A DNA stretch of 64,000 nucleotides from Terrisporobacter sp. (GCA_029851945.1 JARKUZ010000075.1:1-64000); one strand, 5' to 3'. Counted from the first letter of the stretch, positions 35,885 through 45,972 are shown. Notes: generated by a model not told the origin, from the sequence alone. Made by a program: numbers and translations.

Positions 35885-36454
35885 TTAAGTTTCATACATT
35901 TTTAATATATTTTTTGCAATTTCAATTTTTGTAATTCTAAGATCCATGGCTTGCTTTTCAATATATCTATGAGCCTCACTCTCACTCATCCTTAAATATT
36001 GCATAAGTGTACTCTTAGCTCTGTTTATTAACTTTATTTCACTTATCTTAAAATTTAAATTTTTATTTTCTTCTATAAGAGCTTTAAACTTTCTTCTATG
36101 GATAAGCGATAAGTTAATTGCATTGATAAAAATCAACTTGTTTAATGGCTTTTCAATTATAAATATTCCCCTATTTTCTAACTCTTCGTTAAAAATAGAT
36201 TTATAATCATTTTTAACTAATAAAATAATAGAAGATTCTGTGTTTTTATTTATTAACATTGCTAAGTTTTCCCCTATATCATCACTTAATGGTGAATTGA
36301 TTATAATTAAGTCAAATTGAACTTCTTCTATTATTTTTTTGCATTCACTTGCATTATTCACTGATGAAATATCATAGTCTCCACTTTCTTTAGCAATGTT
36401 ATTTAGAAGTCCTTTGCTCTTACTAGAACTTGAAACAATTAATATTTTTTCCAT
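35885..36454 (-). CDS. ANTAR-domain RNA-binding antiterminator with pseudo-receiver
   Basis: 189 residues from ATG 36454 (AAAGGGTG upstream). A receiver-like domain (1-115) is followed by a coiled coil and a C-terminal ANTAR domain (about 130-185; INRAKSTLMQYLRMSESEAHRYIEKQAMDLRITKIEIAKNI). The phospho-acceptor Asp is replaced by Asn (FDLIIINSPL), so it is probably not controlled by phosphorylation. ANTAR proteins bind small RNA hairpins with A1/G4 hexaloops and stop terminator formation. It is divergent from glnN, whose leader has just such a hairpin over a terminator, so glnN is the likely target. Confidence 0.9.
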   Translation of the reverse strand: MEKILIVSSSSKSKGLLNNIAKESGDYDISSVNNASECKKIIEEVQFDLIIINSPLSDDIGENLAMLINKNTESSIILLVKNDYKSIFNEELENRGIFIIEKPLNKLIFINAINLSLIHRRKFKALIEENKNLNFKISEIKLINRAKSTLMQYLRMSESEAHRYIEKQAMDLRITKIEIAKNILKMYET

Positions 36455-36554
36455 AACAATCACCCTTTAACCATTTATAAGCATATTAACGAAATCTTAT
36501 TTAATTCCCCACAATAAAGTGCAAGTTTATAAAATGATAATTAAAATTTTTCAA

Positions 36555-36621
36555 ATAAAAAAAGAGTCTGTAACTAAAGAATAAAAGTACACCAAATCCA
36601 TATTCTTTAATACATACTCTT
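36555..36621 (-). terminator. Terminator/attenuator in the leader of the ANTAR gene
   Basis: On the minus strand AGAGT, TGTA and TAAAGAAT (36620-36602) pair with ATTCTTTA, TACA and ACTCT (36582-36563), followed by seven T. It stands between the promoter at 36712-36684 and the ATG at 36454. An upstream AATACATA could pair with TATGTATT of the 5' arm and act as antiterminator. Confidence 0.7.
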
Positions 36622-36683
36622 AGTTCCATAAAATTTATATAGTTATATGTATTTATAAATCACTCTAATTTTATTTATATAAA

Positions 36684-36712
36684 ATTCTACAACTTATATT
36701 TTAGTAAGTCAA
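36684..36712 (-). promoter_or_regulatory. Promoter of the ANTAR gene
   Basis: On the minus strand TTGACT (36712-36707), 17-bp spacer, TAGAAT (36689-36684). Confidence 0.65.
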
Positions 36713-36752
36713 ATAATTTTTATTAAAATAAATAATTTTTTATAATTTATAG

Positions 36753-36781
36753 TTGACATTTATATCCAAGTTACATATAAT
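36753..36781 (+). promoter_or_regulatory. Consensus promoter of glnN
   Basis: TTGACA (36753-36758), 17-bp spacer, TATAAT (36776-36781). The predicted start near 36788 is only a dozen bases before the hairpin at 36800. Confidence 0.85.
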
Positions 36782-36799
36782 TGATAACATAATTTACTA

Positions 36800-36847
36800 A
36801 CAGCAAAGGCGCTGTAGGATTCTGCTTCCTACTGCGCCTTTTTTTTA
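36800..36847 (+). promoter_or_regulatory. ANTAR-type antiterminator hairpin overlapping the glnN terminator
   Basis: The hairpin ACAGC-AAAGGC-GCTGT (36800-36815) has a six-base loop with A at position 1 and G at position 4, the ANTAR recognition rule. Its loop and 3' arm are the 5' arm of a strong terminator: AAGGCGC and GTAGGA (806-819) pair with TCCTAC and GCGCCTT (827-840), then T-run. The two structures cannot coexist. Known ANTAR sites have two such hairpins; only one is seen here because transcription seems to start just upstream. Confidence 0.7.
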
Positions 36848-36942
36848 TTATTAAAATATATTTTAGGGATTTGAAAATTAAATGCATACAATATGTTCAT
36901 GCACTATTATGACAATATTAATTTTATATAGGGGGATTATAT

Positions 36943-39033
36943 ATGAAAGAATTATCAAAAATTTTTGGAAGTTTAGTTTTTAATGACAACGTAATGAGAG
37001 AAAAATTACCTAAAGATGTTTATAAGGTTCTAAGAAAGACTATTGATGAAGGTAAACCGATAGATCCTAAAATAGCAAACGTAGTTGCAAATACTATGAA
37101 AGATTGGGCTATAGAACATGGTGCTACTCACTACACTCACTGGTTCCAACCAATGACAGGTATAACAGCAGAAAAACACGATGGCTTCATATCTCCAACA
37201 GATGATGGAAATATAATAATGGAGTTTTCAGGAAAAGAGTTAATAAAGGGTGAGCCAGATGGTTCTTCATTCCCATCAGGAGGACTTAGAAGTACTTTTG
37301 AGGCTAGAGGTTATACAATATGGGACCCTACATCTTATGCTTTTATCAGAGACACTACACTATGCATACCTACAGCATTCTGTTCTTACTCAGGTCAATC
37401 ATTAGATAAGAAAACACCTTTATTAAGATCTATGGAAGCAATAAGTAAGTCAGCTGTTAAAGTATTAAATTTACTTGGATACGATGATGTAACAAGAGTT
37501 ATAACAACAGTTGGCGCGGAGCAAGAGTATTTCTTAATCGATAAAAAATTATTTAATAAAAGAATGGATTTAAAATTCTGTCATAGAACTTTATTTGGTG
37601 CTAAACCACCTAAAGGTCAAGAAATGGAAGATCATTACTTTGGTTCAATAAAGCCAAGAGTTGCCGAATATATGAAAGAACTTGATATGGAACTTTGGAA
37701 ATTAGGTGTTTTATCTAAAACTAAACATAACGAAGTTGCTCCATCTCAACATGAATTAGCACCAGTATTTAGTTTAAGCAATGTTGCAACTGATCACAAC
37801 CAAATTACTATGGATTTAATGAAAAGAATCGCTGATAAACATGACCTTGTTTGTTTATTACATGAAAAGCCATTTGCAGGGGTTAATGGAAGTGGTAAAC
37901 ATAATAACTGGTCTATGTCAACAAGCACTGGAAAAAACCTATTAAGTCCAGGTAAAAAACCGCATGAAAATAAAACTTTCTTATTATTCCTAGCAGCTAT
38001 AATAAAAGCTGTTGATGAAAACCAAGACTTACTTAGAATATCTGTATCAAGTGCAGGAAATGATCATAGACTTGGAGGGAACGAAGCACCTCCTGCAATA
38101 ATATCTATGTTCTTAGGTTCTCATCTAAAGAAAATACTAAAATGTATAGAAAATGATTTACCTTATACTGATGAAGTTTTAAGTAAAATGGAATTTGATG
38201 TAGATGTATTACCTTCATTTATGAAAGATACTACTGATAGAAACCGTACTTCTCCATTTGCATTTACTGGAAATAAATTCGAATTTAGAATGCTTGGTTC
38301 AACAGCAAATATAGCTTGCCCAAATACTATATTAAATACAATAGTTGCTGATAGTTTAAATGAGTTTGCAAAAGTTTTAGAAACATCTACTGACATAGAA
38401 GCTACTATAAATGAGTTAGTTAAAAATACTATGAAAGAACATGGTAGAATCATATTTAATGGAAATAACTACGCAGAAGAATGGGTTATTGAAGCGGAAA
38501 GAAGAGGATTATTAAACTTCAAAACAGCTGTTGATGCTCTTCCTCACTACGTTGATGATAAAAATATTAAATTATTTGAAAGACACAATGTTTACTCTGA
38601 AGAAGAATTACAATCAAGATGCGATATACTTTTAGAAGAATACTCTAAAACATTAAACATAGAGGCTTTGACTATGTTAGAAATGGCTAAAAAAAGCATA
38701 ATACCAGCTGTGTGTTCTTACAGTAAGTCTTTAACTGAAACAGCACTAAATAAAAAATCTTTATGCTCTGATATAGATTGCTCTGTTGAATTAAACATTA
38801 TAAAGAAAATTTCTTCTTTAGATGCTTGTTTACTAAAAAAATTAGATGAACTAGATTCTTCTTTATTAGAAAGCAAAAACTATACAGAAGTTAAAGAGAA
38901 TGCAGAATTCTATAAAGATACTGTAAAAGTAAAAATGCAAGAAGTTAGAGCAATAGCTGATGAGCTTGAAACTATAGTAGGCAAAGAATATTGGCCTTTC
39001 CCATCATATGCAGATTTATTATTTAGTATATAA
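36943..39033 (+). CDS. glnN: Glutamine synthetase type III
   Basis: 696 residues, the large GSIII size. Recognisable segments are [55 protein letters not shown] (metal Glu), [28 protein letters not shown] and the C-terminal [14 protein letters not shown]. It makes glutamine from glutamate, ammonia and ATP, the entry point of nitrogen assimilation. The leader terminator and the divergent ANTAR gene indicate control by antitermination, presumably tied to nitrogen status. RBS AGGGGGATTAT is strong. Terminator at 39052-39086. Confidence 0.96.
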   Translation: MKELSKIFGSLVFNDNVMREKLPKDVYKVLRKTIDEGKPIDPKIANVVANTMKDWAIEHGATHYTHWFQPMTGITAEKHDGFISPTDDGNIIMEFSGKELIKGEPDGSSFPSGGLRSTFEARGYTIWDPTSYAFIRDTTLCIPTAFCSYSGQSLDKKTPLLRSMEAISKSAVKVLNLLGYDDVTRVITTVGAEQEYFLIDKKLFNKRMDLKFCHRTLFGAKPPKGQEMEDHYFGSIKPRVAEYMKELDMELWKLGVLSKTKHNEVAPSQHELAPVFSLSNVATDHNQITMDLMKRIADKHDLVCLLHEKPFAGVNGSGKHNNWSMSTSTGKNLLSPGKKPHENKTFLLFLAAIIKAVDENQDLLRISVSSAGNDHRLGGNEAPPAIISMFLGSHLKKILKCIENDLPYTDEVLSKMEFDVDVLPSFMKDTTDRNRTSPFAFTGNKFEFRMLGSTANIACPNTILNTIVADSLNEFAKVLETSTDIEATINELVKNTMKEHGRIIFNGNNYAEEWVIEAERRGLLNFKTAVDALPHYVDDKNIKLFERHNVYSEEELQSRCDILLEEYSKTLNIEALTMLEMAKKSIIPAVCSYSKSLTETALNKKSLCSDIDCSVELNIIKKISSLDACLLKKLDELDSSLLESKNYTEVKENAEFYKDTVKVKMQEVRAIADELETIVGKEYWPFPSYADLLFSI

Positions 39034-39051
39034 TTTAATTTAAACATTATA

Positions 39052-39086
39052 AAGGTGTATATTTTATAACTTGAAATATACACCTT
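39052..39086 (+). terminator. Terminator after glnN
   Basis: AAGGTGTATATT/AAATATACACCTT stem with ten-base loop shortly after the glnN stop. Confidence 0.85.
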
Positions 39087-39301
39087 CTTAATATTAGTAT
39101 TTAATTACAATATTATGAAACATGCCCTTTAGTCTTCTTATAGTTTATTATATAAAATTACTCTTCACTTATTTGAATTTTCATAATAAAAAGTATAATA
39201 TTTATAAATAAAATATGATTTTAATTTTTCTAGTCTCATGTTATAATCTTATTAATTTAATTTTAATAATTTGTAAAATACTACATTGGGGGAAATTAAT
39301 T

Positions 39302-39994
39302 ATGAAATACAAAGTTATATTATTCGATGCTGATGAAACTTTATTTGACTTTAAAAAGTCTGAAAGAGAAGCTTTTAAAAATACTATGATAGAATTTGGA
39401 GTTGATTACGATGAAAACTATCATTTTAGTATATATAAAGAAATAAACACAGCTATTTGGAAAGAATTAGAAGATGGGCTTATTACTCAGTCAAAATTAA
39501 AAATAGAAAGATTTAGAAGACTGAGTGATAAATTAGGGATGAATTTTGATGAAAATGAGTTTGCAGCTTCTTATATGAAACACTTAGGTGATGGTTCATT
39601 TTTATTCGATGGAGCTTATGAACTTGTAGAAGCCTTAAGTAAAAATTACATACTTTCTATTGTTACTAATGGACTTACTTCTGTTCAAGAAAGAAGAATT
39701 AAAAAATCTATTATATCAAAATACTTTAAAGATATAGTAATTTCAGAAGAAATAGGTATATCAAAACCAAATCCAGATATTTTTGAACACGCTATAAATA
39801 ATCTTGGTAAATTTGACAAAAATGAAATTCTTATGATTGGAGATAGTTTATCTTCTGATATAAAAGGCGGCATAAATTATAGTATTGATACTTGCTGGTT
39901 TAATCCAAATCATCTGGAAAATAAAACTGAATTATACCCAACTTATGAAGTTTCTGACTTTAATGGAATAGAAGATTTATTATTAAGTAAATAA
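39302..39994 (+). CDS. HAD-family nucleotidase, YjjG type
   Basis: 230 residues starting at ATG 39302, where GGGGGAAATT lies upstream and HAD motif I (ILFDADETLFDF) follows directly; earlier in-frame codons give only a hydrophobic non-conserved stretch. Other motifs are TNGLT (II), the Lys in GISKPNPDIF (III) and MIGDSLSSDIKGG (IV). DADETLFD is the YjjG/YfnB variant, which hydrolyses non-canonical pyrimidine nucleoside monophosphates (house-cleaning). Monocistronic. Confidence 0.9.
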   Translation: MKYKVILFDADETLFDFKKSEREAFKNTMIEFGVDYDENYHFSIYKEINTAIWKELEDGLITQSKLKIERFRRLSDKLGMNFDENEFAASYMKHLGDGSFLFDGAYELVEALSKNYILSIVTNGLTSVQERRIKKSIISKYFKDIVISEEIGISKPNPDIFEHAINNLGKFDKNEILMIGDSLSSDIKGGINYSIDTCWFNPNHLENKTELYPTYEVSDFNGIEDLLLSK

Positions 39995-40348
39995 ATTTTT
40001 AATTATATAGAAGGTAGAATTTAAACTAAAAATTATATAATATATTTTCCTTTTATTCTTATATAATAAATACAATTCATAAAATTAAGATATTATTTAA
40101 TCTGTTTTTCAATTCTAATTGTGGGTATAATAAAAATATCTTATTGATAATACCCCTATAGAAGTGTTTTTTAATATTAAAATCAAGAATATATCAAAAT
40201 TATCTTTATAATATTATTGAATAAATTAAAGCGCCAATTTTTCAAATTGGCGCTTTCTTTAAAGAAGTTTTTATTATCGATTTAATAATATACAGTTAAT
40301 TAAACAAATCCAACTATATCCTTCTCCACTTATATCAAATATAAAATC
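39995..40348. other. Convergent intergenic region with a strong terminator
   Basis: AAAGCGCCAATTT/AAATTGGCGCTTT (40228-40256) with T-run is a bidirectional terminator. A looser GGGTAT/ATACCC hairpin occupies about 40124-40157. No ORF of interest. Confidence 0.7.
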
Positions 40349-41737
40349 TTATTGAGCTGTTTGTTCGCTGTCATCTTCTACAAGAGCGTTAAACTTCTTA
40401 TCTAATGACCAAAGCACTATACCGCAAAATATAACTATACCTCCAACTACTCCATATGCCGGTGCAAATGAATAATTTCCTAAGAATTCATATAAATATC
40501 CATATGATTTACCAGCTATAAAGTTAGCAAATGGCCAAACACCCATCATTAAACCAAGTACTTTAGGTGGTGAGAATTTAGATATAAATGAGTTACCAAG
40601 TGGTGAGAATACCATTTCACCAAGTGACATAAATACACCTACTGCTATTATCCATAATAAACTAGCTTGGTTATCTCCTCTTATTAATTCAGCTAATACC
40701 ATTACTACAAATGCAACCCCAAGCAATATCATACCTAAAGCAGTCTTCTTGAACATACTTAAATCACCTCTTTTAGACTTAGCAAGTTTTGACCAAAATG
40801 CTGCTAAAATAGGTCCAAGTAATATACAACAAAGTGAATTTAATGAGTCAAACCAAGAAGAAGGAACCTTAAATCCACCTATCACCCAATTAGCTTTGTT
40901 AGCATAATCAAAATCTGGTCCCCAGTGATACATTACTGGATTATAAGTTAAATACCAAACAATCCAGAATATCGTAGAGAATATAGTAACAATAATGATC
41001 GCTGCTATTCTTTGTTTCTCTTTTTTAGTAAGAGGTGAATTATCTTCTTTTTCTTCTCTTTCTTCTTTTTTAGATACTTTAGCTTCATTACTAATATCAT
41101 GTATAAATGGTTTTTTACCTATTTCACCAAAAGTAGCTTTACCACCAAATATTAACCATAAAGTATCAAGAAATAATAACCCTGCACAAATTAAAAATAT
41201 TGTTGAAAACCCTACAATAGGTAGTAAAAGACCAACAGTAGCTGTCCCTATAAGTGAACCTGTATTAACAAAAGAATATTGAACAGAAAATGCTGAATCA
41301 AGTTTCTCTTTATCATCAAATAATCTACCATTAATACCAGATACATTTCCTTTAAATAGTCCTGTTCCTATAGAAACAAGAATTATCATTGCCCATAAAA
41401 GCATTTGTGATGATTGAATAGCTGATTGCCATCCACAAAGATATCCTAGACCCATTATAAATGTTCCTAAAGATATACATATTCTAGGACTCAACCATCT
41501 ATCAGCTATAAGTCCACCAAATATTGGTGTTAAGTATGTGAATGCAACTAAGTTTGCACCCATTTTTGCTCCATCTGCATCTGTTAGACCAAGTCCTCCT
41601 CCTACAATTGCAGTAGCAACAAATACACCTATAAGCCATTTAGTTGAATAATATGCCATTCTCTCAAGTGTAAATGACAAAGAACAAACATAAAAGCCCA
41701 TAGGATACTTATTTTTAGTTTTTACTGTGTTATCCAT
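40349..41737 (-). CDS. POT-family (MFS) peptide transporter
   Basis: 462 residues, 12-14 membrane segments with a charged loop (KVSKKEEREEKEDN, about 225-240). POT features are LTYLTPIFGGLIADRWLSPR in the first loop and KGNVSGINGRLFDDKEK. The proton-coupling motif ExxERFxYYG reads FTLERMAYYS: the second Glu and Arg are kept, but the first Glu is Phe22. This suggests altered coupling or substrate compared with di/tripeptide carriers. Strong divergent 5' region. RBS TTGGAGGG. Confidence 0.87.
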   Translation of the reverse strand: MDNTVKTKNKYPMGFYVCSLSFTLERMAYYSTKWLIGVFVATAIVGGGLGLTDADGAKMGANLVAFTYLTPIFGGLIADRWLSPRICISLGTFIMGLGYLCGWQSAIQSSQMLLWAMIILVSIGTGLFKGNVSGINGRLFDDKEKLDSAFSVQYSFVNTGSLIGTATVGLLLPIVGFSTIFLICAGLLFLDTLWLIFGGKATFGEIGKKPFIHDISNEAKVSKKEEREEKEDNSPLTKKEKQRIAAIIIVTIFSTIFWIVWYLTYNPVMYHWGPDFDYANKANWVIGGFKVPSSWFDSLNSLCCILLGPILAAFWSKLAKSKRGDLSMFKKTALGMILLGVAFVVMVLAELIRGDNQASLLWIIAVGVFMSLGEMVFSPLGNSFISKFSPPKVLGLMMGVWPFANFIAGKSYGYLYEFLGNYSFAPAYGVVGGIVIFCGIVLWSLDKKFNALVEDDSEQTAQ

Positions 41738-42265
41738 GTTTTCCCTCCAATATGTTTTATTAGGTTAAAATACTGTTTACACATTGCTTAACTTTAGAAC
41801 AACACTATTAACTTTTGATGATAAAAATTTTTGATTTGACATGAATTGTTCCATGATGGAATTTTATACTAATTAGTCATTTGCAAAGTTATTATGAAAT
41901 TAGATGTGAGTTTATTTATATCGAATGATTCCATATTGTCTTACACATCAATTAAAAATTCCAATTTACCAATGTTTTAAGCCAATACATATTTTATGAA
42001 AATTATTGATGAAAAATATATCTTTAAACAGCATTTAAGGAATAGAATTTAGTATTTATAGAAGGTTTTTATAATAAAACTAATACTAAATATTATAAAC
42101 TTACATAAAATAGCAATATTTGTTTTAAAACCCATTCTATATACTGTTACTCCCCCCACTAGAAATATAGCAGAAAGCGTTTTTTTAGTCAATCACAATT
42201 ATACGATTATCATATCATCATGGCTAAATATCAAAATCACATTACCATATCCTAAAAATTTCGCT
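41738..42265. other. Long upstream region of the POT gene
   Basis: About 530 bp without a gene. It contains a small dyad TTCCAT-g-ATGGAA (41849-41861), a 10-bp inverted repeat ATTTAGTATT/AATACTAAAT (about 42048-42090) and a cre-like AGAAAGCGTTTTTT (42173-42186), the last a poor match to clostridial CcpA sites. The size suggests complex regulation of the transporter. Confidence 0.35.
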
Positions 42266-42306
42266 AAAAAAGTCTCTTCATGAAGCAATCATGTAGAGAC
42301 TTTTTT
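42266..42306. terminator. Terminator after the ABC exporter
   Basis: AAAAAAGTCTCT/AGAGACTTTTTT with ATG/CAT inside; on the minus strand it follows the stop at 42329. Confidence 0.88.
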
Positions 42307-42328
42307 ATTATCATTATTTAATTATAAA

Positions 42329-44029
42329 TTAACTTACATGAAGACTACTATAAATACCTCCCATATTTATAAGTTCTTCATGGGTACCTCTTTCTACAAT
42401 TCCACTATCAGCTAAAACTATAATTTCATCAGCATTTTTTATAGTAGAAAGTCTATGAGCTACTACTAAATTAGTCCTATCTTTACTCAATTCCTCAAGT
42501 GATTTTTGAATTTCTCTTTCAGTTACGTTATCTAAAGCAGATGTTGCTTCGTCTAATATTATTATTGGTGGATTTTTTAAGAAAACCCTAGAAATAGATA
42601 TTCTCTGTTTTTGACCACCAGATAATTTGACACCACGCTCACCTATATAAGTATTATATCCTTCAGGTAAACTTTCTATAAATTCATGTATTCTAGCTTT
42701 TTTAGCAGCTTCTATAATTTCTTCATCTGTAGCATCTGGTTTTGCACAAACTATATTATCTCTAATCGTTCCAGTAAATAAGAATACATCCTGTTGAACT
42801 ACACCTATATTTTTTCTTAAAGATTTTAAACTAACATCTTTAATACTAACATTATCTATTTTTATATCACCATTATCAAATTCATAAAATCTTGGAATTA
42901 AATTACATAATGTAGTTTTCCCACCACCAGACGGGCCAACAAGTGCCACAGTTTTTCCTGCTTCTATAGATAAATTTAAATTATCTAATACCTGTTTATT
43001 ATCTTCATAAGTAAATGATATATTTTCTATTTCTATATTCCCTTTTACATCTTTAAGATCTATTGGATTTTCTATTTCTTTTTCAGTATCTTCATTTATA
43101 ATTTCCATAAATCTTTCAAAACCAGTCATACCATTTTGATATTGTTCTGTAAAGTTAATTAATTTTTTTAATGGCTCTATAAACATTTTCACATATAAAA
43201 TATATGCGGCAAAATCACCTAAATTTATTTTACCTATAAAAGTAAAGTATCCTCCAGCTATTAATGCTACTAATTCTAGTATATCCATAAAGAAGTTCAT
43301 ACCAGAGAAATAATCTGCCATTACTCTATAAGCACCTTCTCTAGCAACTTTGAATATATTATTACTTTTATTAAATTTCTTTAACTCTTCTTTTTCATTG
43401 CAAAATGATTTAGTGACTTTCATGCCAGCTATACTATTTTCAAGTGTAGCATTTACGTCACCAGTAGTTACTCTTGTTTCCATAAAAGCCTTTTGCATTC
43501 TTCTCTTTTGTGTAATAGCAAACCATGCTACTGATGGAAGTAGTGCAAATATAATTAATGTTAAAGGCACATTTATACCTATTAATATAAAGAATGATCC
43601 AACAAACATTACTAATGAAATAAATAAATCCTCTGGGCCATGGTGAGCTAATTCTGAAATATCCATTAAATCATTTATTATTCTCGACATAGTTACACCA
43701 GTCTTATTATTATCAAAATATGAATTAGGTAGTTTTTGTAAGTGTGTAAAAACTTCACTTCTCATATCTCCCTGAATTCTAACACCTACAACGTGACCCC
43801 AATATTGCATAAAATGATTAAGCACTGCCTTCAATATAAATATAAATATTAAAGTAGTAGCAAAGATAACTAACATTTTTAAGTCTTTATTTGGAACTAC
43901 CTCATTCATTATATCTCTAGTTATCATCGGATACACTAGGTTACAAACAGCAAATAAAAATGCAGCCAAAATATCTAAAGCAAAAAGCTTCTTATAAGGC
44001 TTATAATATTTAATAAACTCTTTTATCAT
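42329..44029 (-). CDS. ABC exporter half-transporter (homodimer type)
   Basis: 566 residues: six-helix exporter membrane domain (about 1-310) and ATPase domain with Walker A GPSGGGKTT, signature LSGGQKQRISISR, Walker B IIILDEATSALD and H-loop VAHRLST. All ATPase motifs are intact, unlike the pair at 17.5-20.9 kb, so it can work as a homodimer (MsbA/Sav1866-like). Single gene with its own terminator. Lipid or drug export is likely; cargo unknown. Confidence 0.93.
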   Translation of the reverse strand: MIKEFIKYYKPYKKLFALDILAAFLFAVCNLVYPMITRDIMNEVVPNKDLKMLVIFATTLIFIFILKAVLNHFMQYWGHVVGVRIQGDMRSEVFTHLQKLPNSYFDNNKTGVTMSRIINDLMDISELAHHGPEDLFISLVMFVGSFFILIGINVPLTLIIFALLPSVAWFAITQKRRMQKAFMETRVTTGDVNATLENSIAGMKVTKSFCNEKEELKKFNKSNNIFKVAREGAYRVMADYFSGMNFFMDILELVALIAGGYFTFIGKINLGDFAAYILYVKMFIEPLKKLINFTEQYQNGMTGFERFMEIINEDTEKEIENPIDLKDVKGNIEIENISFTYEDNKQVLDNLNLSIEAGKTVALVGPSGGGKTTLCNLIPRFYEFDNGDIKIDNVSIKDVSLKSLRKNIGVVQQDVFLFTGTIRDNIVCAKPDATDEEIIEAAKKARIHEFIESLPEGYNTYIGERGVKLSGGQKQRISISRVFLKNPPIIILDEATSALDNVTEREIQKSLEELSKDRTNLVVAHRLSTIKNADEIIVLADSGIVERGTHEELINMGGIYSSLHVS

Positions 44030-44121
44030 GTATTCCTCCTAATAATTTAGTCCTATATAGTTTACTATATATTTATATACCTTGCATTATATATTTAAAT
44101 CATATAATTTTTAAACAACAA

Positions 44122-44147
44122 AAATAAGGAGTCAAAAAACTCCTTTA
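44122..44147 (-). terminator. Terminator after the HD-domain gene
   Basis: AAGGAGT/ACTCCTT stem with T-run on the minus strand, downstream of 44221. Confidence 0.75.
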
Positions 44148-44220
44148 ATAGCATTCTTATCTTATAATTTAAGATTAATTCACTCTGAATTATCAATTTT
44201 TTATTATAAATTACTTATAA

Positions 44221-44787
44221 TTATGCCTCTAGTACACCTGAGATATTTTGCATAGCACTTAAGGCTATTTCAGCAAATTCATCAAATGGAACTCCAGTAA
44301 GTTCTATAGCTCTCATTGCTTCTCTATTAGCATTTGCAGCAAATCTTTTTTCTTTCATTCTTTTTATTATAGATTTTGTTTTTACACTAGTAAGTTTTTT
44401 ATCTGGATAACTAAGAGCTATTGCATTTATAAATCCAGTTATAGGATCTACTGCATATATTGCTTTTTCCATTAGGCTTTCTCTTTCTACCCCTTTATTA
44501 TCATGATGACCAAGAATAGCTCTGTACAATTCTTCATCCCCAAATCCTTCTTCTTTTAATAATTCTACACTTTTAAAAGCATGATCATCATTTACTATCC
44601 CTGGTACTCTTCCTGTGATATCAGAATCTAAATCATGTAAAAGTCCTGCAATTGCCCATTTTTCTTCATTTTCTGGCTCTAGTTTTTTAGCCATTTCTCT
44701 CATGACAGCTTCTACTGCATAGCTATGTCTTAGCATATAATCAGTTTTTAAATATTTGAATAATATTTTTAATGCTTCTTCTCTCAT
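44221..44787 (-). CDS. HD-domain phosphohydrolase-like protein
   Basis: 188 residues of one HD domain. Metal ligands are His21 (LRHSYAVEAVM), His51-Asp52 (LLHDLDSD), His in DDHAFKSVELL and GHHDNKG. A short C-terminal helical part follows (SALQNISG-like ending). Proteins of this type hydrolyse nucleotides or phosphates; the substrate is unknown. RBS AGGAGTAACAAA. Confidence 0.88.
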   Translation of the reverse strand: MREEALKILFKYLKTDYMLRHSYAVEAVMREMAKKLEPENEEKWAIAGLLHDLDSDITGRVPGIVNDDHAFKSVELLKEEGFGDEELYRAILGHHDNKGVERESLMEKAIYAVDPITGFINAIALSYPDKKLTSVKTKSIIKRMKEKRFAANANREAMRAIELTGVPFDEFAEIALSAMQNISGVLEA

Positions 44788-44879
44788 TTTGTTACTCCTT
44801 ATGTATTAATATTCTAAATTACATTTATTCGACAAACTCTTGTAATTTCCTCTTATAATTAAATATTTTTTGTTATATG

Positions 44880-45160
44880 AAAAACCACCTTGAATATGTC
44901 AAGGTGGTAGCAAAGAATGAATAACATAATATGTGAAATCACACCTATCGGTAGAATAGGCTTTAATTTCTTTTATATATTATGTCACAGTTATATATAT
45001 TTTAAACTAATTATATCTATTTTTATATTAAATATAAAATAGATATAATTATCTTTCATATAATATCATCACACTATAATTCTATACAAGTCCTCTAGGC
45101 TATGATGATTTTTATATTACTACATATTTTATATGTTTTATACAGAAATATGACTATCAC
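44880..45160 (-). ncRNA. Candidate small RNA or structured intergenic region
   Basis: A gene-free stretch after the transaldolase terminator. On the minus strand it contains an ATCATCA/TGATGAT hairpin (about 45107-45066), a possible promoter TTGTAT-N18-TATTAT, a 42-bp near-perfect inverted repeat (45050-45009), a CCTAT/ATAGG hairpin, and a perfect terminator ACCACCTTG/CAAGGTGGT with T-run (44906-44880). No ORF crosses it. A transcript of about 170 nt ending at 44880 would explain the isolated terminator. No known RNA family was matched. Confidence 0.4.
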
Positions 45161-45179
45161 TATTGTGAATAATGTAAAA

Positions 45180-45207
45180 AACACCCTGAATATATTCAAG
45201 GTGTTAA
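45180..45207 (-). terminator. Terminator after the transaldolase gene
   Basis: AACACCTTGA/TCAGGGTGTT stem with six T on the minus strand, about 40 bp after the stop at 45244. Confidence 0.8.
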
Positions 45208-45243
45208 AATATTTTAATTAGTTCATATCATAAGTATTAATTA

Positions 45244-45894
45244 TTATTTATCTCCAAAAGCATCTGCCCAGTCTTTTTTAAACTTCTCTATACCTTGATC
45301 TGTTAATGGATGATTTAACATTTGATAAACAAGTTTTGCAGGAACAGTAGCTATATGTGCACCAGCTAGTGCAGCATCAGTAACATGCATTGGATGTCTA
45401 ACACTTGCAGCTATTATTTCTGTATCTATTCCGTGGATATCGAATATTTCTGCTACAGTTCTTATTAAATCCATACCATTAGTTGATATATCATCAAGTC
45501 TTCCAAGAAATGGACTTACATATGTTGCTCCAGCTCTTGCAGCAAGTAATGCTTGATTAGCTGAGAATATTAAAGTTACATTTGTTTTTATTCCTTTAGA
45601 AGCTAAAACTTTTACAGCTTTTAATCCTTCAGCTGTCATTGGTATTTTAACAACCATATTAGGATGTATTTCTACTATTTCCATAGCTTCTTCTATCATG
45701 CCTTCAGCATCATCACTATTTACCTCTCCACTTATTGGTCCATCTACTATTGAAGCAATTTCTCTAACTACCTCTTTAAAATCTCTACCTTCTTTTGCTA
45801 TTAATGATGGGTTTGTAGTAACTCCACATATAACTCCCATGTCATTTACACTTTTTATGTCTTCTACATTTGCAGTATCTAAGAATAGTTTCAT
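45244..45894 (-). CDS. tal: Transaldolase / fructose-6-phosphate aldolase type
   Basis: 216 residues, the short TalC/FSA-like class. [14 protein letters not shown] at the start, [13 protein letters not shown], the Schiff-base lysine in [11 protein letters not shown] (Lys83), [31 protein letters not shown] and [23 protein letters not shown] are all present. It interconverts C3 and C6/C7 sugar phosphates in the non-oxidative pentose pathway; aldolase versus transaldolase activity is not separable by eye, but clostridial members of this length are mostly transaldolases. RBS AGGAGATT. Confidence 0.94.
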   Translation of the reverse strand: MKLFLDTANVEDIKSVNDMGVICGVTTNPSLIAKEGRDFKEVVREIASIVDGPISGEVNSDDAEGMIEEAMEIVEIHPNMVVKIPMTAEGLKAVKVLASKGIKTNVTLIFSANQALLAARAGATYVSPFLGRLDDISTNGMDLIRTVAEIFDIHGIDTEIIAASVRHPMHVTDAALAGAHIATVPAKLVYQMLNHPLTDQGIEKFKKDWADAFGDK

Positions 45895-45972
45895 AGTTTA
45901 ATCTCCTTTTTTCTTATGTATTTAATACATTATTTATAGACTATTACTATATTTTTTATATGGAATAAAATT

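Noticed and set aside
42173..42186. AGAAAGCGTTTTTT as a CcpA (cre) site for the POT transporter
   Set aside because: About three mismatches to the clostridial consensus in AT-rich DNA; too weak to claim, only mentioned in the intergenic entry.
44890..44925. AAGGTGGTAGCAAAG on the plus strand resembles a T-box sequence
   Set aside because: The invariant GGTACCGCG core is missing, no specifier stem is present and no aminoacyl-tRNA-related gene follows on that strand.
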